A stretch of DNA of 64,000 nt from JAEUNX01 sp034004685 (lineage in GTDB: Bacteria; Pseudomonadota; Gammaproteobacteria; Burkholderiales; Rhodocyclaceae): positions 23,812-87,811 of the forward strand of contig JAVEWG010000010.1 of NCBI GenBank assembly GCA_034004685.1. Direction: 5' to 3'. Below the pieces are notes generated by a model. The model made no database searches. It had not been told where the DNA came from and saw only the letters and a list, made by a program, of their open reading frames with translations. This document shows, one piece after another, positions 59,611 to 64,000 of the stretch; the first letter of the stretch is position 1, and each line of letters starts with the position of its first letter. Position numbers and translations under genes: made by a program.

Positions 59611-60891
59611 TCAAAGGCGCCAAACCCGCACGCCAAGGCCCGCCAGGGCTCCTGCATCATAGGCGCTCTTGACGTCGGCAAACACCGCTCCGGGCATGAG
59701 CTTGGCAGCCAATTCCGCCAGGGGCCGCTCCCGATAGTCCCGATGGGCCACCGCCGCCACCAGGGCATGGGCCTTGGGCAACTGGTCCCAGGCCACCAAC
59801 TCCACCCCATATTCATGCACCGCCTCGGCCGAGGTCGCTACCGGATCATGGACATGAACCCGGCAACCATAGCTTTGCAGCTCCCGAATCACGTCGATGA
59901 CCTTGCTGTTGCGCAGATCGGGGCAATCCTCCTTGAAGGTCAGCCCGAGGACCACCACGTCCGCATCCTTGACCGGGGAACCGGAGTGGATCATGGCCTT
60001 GACGGTCTGCTCGGCCACATACTTGCCCATGCCGTCGTTGATCCGCCGGCCAGCCAGGATCACCTGGGGGTGGTAACCCAGCATGTCGGCCTTGTGGGTC
60101 AGATAGTAGGGATCCACCCCGATGCAGTGCCCCCCCACCAGACCAGGCCGGAAAGGCAAGAAGTTCCACTTGGTACCGGCGGCCTGGAGCACCTCCAGGG
60201 TGTCGATGCCGATCTTGTGAAAGATGATGGCCAACTCGTTCATCAGGGCGATGTTGAGGTCCCGCTGGGTGTTCTCGATGACCTTGGCTGCCTCCGCCAC
60301 CTTGATGGAGCTGGCCGGATACACCCCGGCGGTAATCACCGCGCCATACACCTCCCGCACCTTGGCCAGGGTTTCCGGAGTATCCCCCGACACCACCTTG
60401 ACGATCTTGGTGACGGTGCGCTCCTTGTCTCCGGGGTTGATCCGCTCGGGGCTGTAGCCCACGAAGAAATCCTGCTTCCACTTCAGTCCGGAATGGCGTT
60501 CGATGATGGGGATGCAGACCTCCTCGGTGGCGCCCGGGTAGACCGTGGACTCGAATACAACAATGGCGCCCCGCTTGAGGTGGCGACCAACGGTCTCGGA
60601 GCTTTTGACCAGGGGGGTAAAGTCAGGCTGATGGGCCTCATCCACTGGAGTGGGTACCGCCACCACGATGAAATCCGCCTCCCGCAATACTGCTGGGTCG
60701 GTATGGCAGCTCAGCAAGGTCGCGGCCCGCAGATCTTCGCCCGCCACTTCACCGGTGGGATCCACAAAATCCCGATAGGATGCCACCTTGTCGGCAGACA
60801 GATCGAAGCCCAGGGTCTTGTACTTCTTGCCAAATTCCACGGCAAGGGGAAGGCCCACATACCCCAGGCCAATCACAGCAACTGTCGTCAT
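59611..60891 (-). CDS. Nucleotide-sugar dehydrogenase (TviB/WbpO-like)
   Basis: Oxidises a UDP-HexNAc to the uronic acid with two NAD; 426 residues. NAD site GLGYVGLPLAVEFGK at the N-terminus; catalytic C256 in GGHCIGVDPYYLTHKADMLG; LGLTFKEDCPDLRNSK near residue 320. The ending DPYYLTHKA fits the TviB/WbpO/VipA group acting on UDP-GalNAc or UDP-GlcNAc rather than UDP-glucose. Member of the prs exopolysaccharide cluster, 33 bases after prsT. Confidence 0.9.
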   Translation of the reverse strand: MTTVAVIGLGYVGLPLAVEFGKKYKTLGFDLSADKVASYRDFVDPTGEVAGEDLRAATLLSCHTDPAVLREADFIVVAVPTPVDEAHQPDFTPLVKSSETVGRHLKRGAIVVFESTVYPGATEEVCIPIIERHSGLKWKQDFFVGYSPERINPGDKERTVTKIVKVVSGDTPETLAKVREVYGAVITAGVYPASSIKVAEAAKVIENTQRDLNIALMNELAIIFHKIGIDTLEVLQAAGTKWNFLPFRPGLVGGHCIGVDPYYLTHKADMLGYHPQVILAGRRINDGMGKYVAEQTVKAMIHSGSPVKDADVVVLGLTFKEDCPDLRNSKVIDVIRELQSYGCRVHVHDPVATSAEAVHEYGVELVAWDQLPKAHALVAAVAHRDYRERPLAELAAKLMPGAVFADVKSAYDAGALAGLGVRVWRL

Positions 60892-60924
60892 GTTTCGGTC
60901 TTCGATCGCAATATTCGTTTCAGC

Positions 60925-63738
60925 TTAAAGCCCTTTGAGAAGGTTTTCTGCCCGACTTTTCACGGCCGGCGGCAAATTGCTCTCCTGCAATACGCTTTCC
61001 ACCTCTTTGCGTGCCTCGGGCTTCTTGCCAGCCTTGCCATAGGCTTCCGCCAAATTGAGACGGATCGCCAAGGCCTTGGGGGCTAGCTCCTTAGCCTGTT
61101 CGAGCCGGGCAATACCCTGCTTCAAGTCGCCCTTCTCCACCTCCAGCATGCCCAGAGTGTCCAAAATGGCCGGATTATTGGGAGCCAGTTTCAAGGCCTG
61201 CTCGGCAAAGCCAATGGCCCGGGGATCCTTTTGACGGCCGGCGGCGAAAGCCAGATTGTTGAGCACCATGGGGTTCTCTGGAGCGGCCTTCTGAATCGCT
61301 TCGTATTGCTTGACCGCTTCGCCAAACTGACCGGCTCCCATGGCCCGCTCCGCCAGGTAACCCCGGAACTGGAGATCCTTGGGCTGGGACTTGAGCCAAT
61401 CCTCCGCTACCCGATCAGCCTCAACCTGCTTGCCGGCCCGCCCCAGGACTGCATGAAGCTTGATCGCCACATCCGCCGTCTTGGCCCGCTCCAGGGCCTT
61501 GCGAAAAGCCCCCGCCGACTCAACCCAGTTTTGGGAAGCGGCACGAATGTCGCCCTCGAGCGCATAGCCAATGGGGGCTGTCGGCCGCTGACGTTGAACA
61601 TCCCGAGCCACCGCAAGGGCCTCCGCTTCACGCTTGTCCCGCAGGCGCACGGCGATCAGGCGCTGCTGGGCAGGCAGAAAATCCGCTTTGAGCTCCAGGG
61701 CCTTTTTCAGGGATTGCTCAGCGCCGGCAAAATTCTTGGTGACCGCCAGGGCATCGGCCTGCTCCACCAAGGGCCCGGGCAGACCGGGCTGCAGCTTAGC
61801 CAGCTTGGCAAAACTCGCCAAACCCTGCTGGGTATCCCCCGCCGCCATCTGGGCCCGTCCCAGGAGTTCCACTGTGGCGGGATCCTCTGGCGCCGCAGCC
61901 TGGGCTTCCTGGGCCAGGGCCAGGGCCTTCTTGGCTTCGTTGATGCGCAGATAGAAGCGCGCCAAGGCCAACTTGGGGGTCGAATCCGTAGGACTGGCGG
62001 CGATGGCCCGCTTGAGGGTGGTTTCGATATCTGCCGGCGACGCGCCGGTTGCTGTCTGGAGCTCCGCCAGGCCAAGATAGGCCTGCATCATTTTGGGATC
62101 CTTGGCGATCACGGCCTCGAAGCGCTTCTTGGCATCCTCTGGATGCTTTTCCGCCATGTCGATGCGTGCCAGATTGACCACCGCGGGGATGAAGGTCGGT
62201 TGCAGGCTCAGGGCTTTTTCAAAGGCGGCCTTGGCGCCGCTCAGATCCCGCTTGGCCAGCAATACGCCCCCTTTTAGGTTGTAAGTCTGGGGATTGTCCG
62301 GTTGCTTGCGCTCCAGCACCTGCTGGGCGGCCAGGGCCTGGTCCAGTTCATTGCGCCGCAGATACGCCATGATCAGGGCAATATCCGCCTGGACCGAGCC
62401 CTCGTCCAGCTTGGAAGCGGCCTCCAGGTCTTCAAAAGCATCCTGAGTTTCCCCGCCCGCCAGCTTGGCCACCCCCAGGCGGGTCATGGCCTGGACGTTC
62501 TTGGGATCCGCGTGGACAACCCGCTCGAAGTAGTCGGCTGAGCGGTCGAAATCACCCTTGGACAAATAGAGTTGACCGGCCAGCCCCAGCACAGCCGGAT
62601 CATTCTTGCCGGATTCCAGCAGAGGTTTGAGGGCATCCTCCGCCCGGACCACATCCTTGGTTGCCAGCAGCGAAGCCACCAACATGCGACGGGCCAAGGG
62701 CTGGCCAGGAACGCGCTCCAGCACCTTCTGAAGATTGGCCTGAGCCTGTTGTTGCTCATTCAGGCGCAGATAGATGCTGCCGGCCAGCAGGCGGCCGGGG
62801 AGGAAATCCGGCACGCCCCGGATCACCTGCTCGACGCCATCCCGCGCCTCCTTCAGCCGACCGTCCCGGAAATCCATGAAGGCTTGCAGATACAGGGCAG
62901 ACGGATGCTTGCCCACAGCCTTTTTCATGGCGTCCAACCGCTCCTTGGCCTGCTCCGGCCGATTCTGGCGTAGCAACAGGGACACCAATCCAAAGTGGGG
63001 AGCCACCGCACCGGGCTTGAGCTTGATGGCCCCTTCCAGGGCCGCCACCGCCTCGTCCGGCTTTTGCTGGGCCAGCAACAGGCTGGCCTTGAGACCGTAG
63101 ACATCGGCCTGATCCGGCGAGGCAGGCAGCGCCAGGGTCGGTTCCAGTTCAGCAATCGCCCCCGGCAGATCCCCCGCTGCCGCCTTGAGCCGCGCCACGC
63201 CCAAATGGGCACGGATGTTGTTCGGATCACTCGCCAGGGCCGCCTGATAATCCTGCTCCGACTCTTGCCGCTGGCCCTTGGCCAGACGCACTTCCCCGAG
63301 GGCCGCCAGGACATGGGCCTTCTGCACCGGATCAGTGATGGTCTTGCCCGCGAATTCCTTCAGCAAGCCATCCCCGTCGCCCGCAGCCAGCATCGCCCGC
63401 GCCAGGGAACCCCATACCGCGTCGGATTGATACCCGGCCTCGATGGCGCGACGCAGGTTTTTCACCGCGCCCCCCCCGTCTCCCTGCTCCAGATTCACCA
63501 CCCCCAGGAGATAACGGGCCTCCCCCAGATCCGGATTTTCCTGAAGGGCATTCTTCAACTGAATGCTGGCCGCATCCAGTTCATGCTTGGCCAGATAGTC
63601 CTTGGCCGAACCCACCATGGCCTCAGGACTGGCCCCGCAGGCCGCCAAAAGCAGACTGGCCAGCAGGGACAGACCGAAACGCCGCCCGCCGCGCAGGGGC
63701 CCGTTGGAAAAACGCGTTTGACACAGTTCGACGCCCAA
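60925..63738 (-). CDS. prsT: PEP-CTERM/EPS system TPR-repeat lipoprotein PrsT
   Basis: A 937-residue lipoprotein: signal peptide with lipobox LLLAAC (C34), then about twenty TPR units to the end. This size and the neighbouring prsR identify PrsT of PEP-CTERM/exosortase (XrtA) systems. It probably scaffolds polysaccharide export or protein sorting at the outer membrane. It uses TTG as start, supported by a strong AAGGAGG seven bases upstream inside the prsR stop region. Confidence 0.9.
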   Translation of the reverse strand: MGVELCQTRFSNGPLRGGRRFGLSLLASLLLAACGASPEAMVGSAKDYLAKHELDAASIQLKNALQENPDLGEARYLLGVVNLEQGDGGGAVKNLRRAIEAGYQSDAVWGSLARAMLAAGDGDGLLKEFAGKTITDPVQKAHVLAALGEVRLAKGQRQESEQDYQAALASDPNNIRAHLGVARLKAAAGDLPGAIAELEPTLALPASPDQADVYGLKASLLLAQQKPDEAVAALEGAIKLKPGAVAPHFGLVSLLLRQNRPEQAKERLDAMKKAVGKHPSALYLQAFMDFRDGRLKEARDGVEQVIRGVPDFLPGRLLAGSIYLRLNEQQQAQANLQKVLERVPGQPLARRMLVASLLATKDVVRAEDALKPLLESGKNDPAVLGLAGQLYLSKGDFDRSADYFERVVHADPKNVQAMTRLGVAKLAGGETQDAFEDLEAASKLDEGSVQADIALIMAYLRRNELDQALAAQQVLERKQPDNPQTYNLKGGVLLAKRDLSGAKAAFEKALSLQPTFIPAVVNLARIDMAEKHPEDAKKRFEAVIAKDPKMMQAYLGLAELQTATGASPADIETTLKRAIAASPTDSTPKLALARFYLRINEAKKALALAQEAQAAAPEDPATVELLGRAQMAAGDTQQGLASFAKLAKLQPGLPGPLVEQADALAVTKNFAGAEQSLKKALELKADFLPAQQRLIAVRLRDKREAEALAVARDVQRQRPTAPIGYALEGDIRAASQNWVESAGAFRKALERAKTADVAIKLHAVLGRAGKQVEADRVAEDWLKSQPKDLQFRGYLAERAMGAGQFGEAVKQYEAIQKAAPENPMVLNNLAFAAGRQKDPRAIGFAEQALKLAPNNPAILDTLGMLEVEKGDLKQGIARLEQAKELAPKALAIRLNLAEAYGKAGKKPEARKEVESVLQESNLPPAVKSRAENLLKGL

Positions 63739-63740
63739 GA

Positions 63741-64000
63741 TCAGGCCTCCTTTTTCAAGCCGAAACGGTTCATGAGGTCATACAGGGTTGGCCGGCTGAC
63801 CCCCAGGATATCCGCCGCCCGCGCAATATTGCCGTTGGTCCGGGCCAGGACCCGGAGCACCGCCCGCCGTTCAGCCTCATCCCGCACCTGGCGCAGATTG
63901 AGGCTTTCAAGATTCTCTTCCGGTGCTTCCAGACCCAGATCCTCCGCCGCCAGGCGACTACCCTCGGCCATGATGACCGCCCGCTTCATGGCGTTTTCCA
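63741..64000 (-). CDS. prsR: PEP-CTERM-box response regulator PrsR (partial, N-terminus outside window)
   Basis: Only the C-terminal 86 residues or so are in the window. They read ENAMKRAVIMAEG, as at the end of a sigma-54 AAA+ activator domain, then a Fis-type HTH (NGNIARAADILGVSRPTLYDL). The frame stays open to the window edge, so an internal Met near 63989 is not the real start. Next to prsT this is the PrsR sigma-54 activator of PEP-CTERM genes. The stop lies two bases before the prsT start. Confidence 0.88.
   Translation of the reverse strand, partial: ENAMKRAVIMAEGSRLAAEDLGLEAPEENLESLNLRQVRDEAERRAVLRVLARTNGNIARAADILGVSRPTLYDLMNRFGLKKEA

Overview
The window is a GC-rich, gene-dense piece of a betaproteobacterial chromosome. 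Gene order (nuo operon next to tRNA-Leu, secG and tpiA; pyrG-kdsA-eno-ftsB; coaE-zapD-yacG; birA-coaX; glnA-ntrB-ntrC) and an EPS/PEP-CTERM prs cluster point to Betaproteobacteria, probably Rhodocyclales or a close relative. That placement is inferred from family knowledge and gene order, not from a search. I saw no phage, insertion sequence or CRISPR array. Nearly all genes are intact core genes; nuoH and prsR are cut by the window edges.

Layout. 1-9.2 kb (minus): nuoA-H, then tRNA-Leu(GAG), secG and tpiA upstream of them. 9.5-17.3 kb: mixed housekeeping genes (YaiW-type lipoprotein, DUF3301 protein, MazG-like hydrolase, pepD, GcvR-like ACT protein, rlmJ, gamma carbonic anhydrase, SIMPL protein, dtd, NlpC/P60 lipoprotein). 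17.3-21.5 kb (minus): pyrG-kdsA-eno-ftsB, with a strong intrinsic terminator between eno and ftsB. 21.9-27.5 kb (plus): ETF-ubiquinone oxidoreductase, then a FIST-domain protein translationally coupled to a hybrid histidine kinase. 27.6-31.5 kb (minus): purL, separated from the kinase by a REP-like double hairpin. 31.8-36.8 kb (plus): four overlapping membrane/glycosyl-transfer genes. 36.8-40.5 kb: pirin, azoR and a divergent LysR regulator, then amtB. 40.8-48.3 kb: mltA; a 34-residue membrane microprotein overlapping a DUF815 ATPase and a Nudix-ThiE fusion; then yacG-zapD, coaE-SPOR and coaX-birA. 48.4-53.0 kb (minus): ntrC, ntrB, a DUF4124 protein and glnA. 53.3-56.8 kb (plus): rhodanese, nadA, an endonuclease/exonuclease/phosphatase-family protein and clsB. 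56.8-64 kb (minus): gluQ, then an exopolysaccharide/PEP-CTERM cluster (S1C protease, lytic transglycosylase, nucleotide-sugar dehydrogenase, prsT, prsR).

Two themes stand out. Nitrogen control: glnA and amtB each carry sequence matches to sigma-54 -24/-12 promoters and NtrC-type enhancer boxes, and ntrB/ntrC lie next to glnA. Envelope building: the four-gene glycosyltransferase operon, mltA, the NlpC lipoprotein, clsB, kdsA and the prs cluster. No wholly new system is certain. The best candidates for follow-up are the microprotein-ATPase-Nudix/ThiE set, the FIST-hybrid kinase pair, the four-gene glycosyl-transfer operon and the terminator-gated ftsB.
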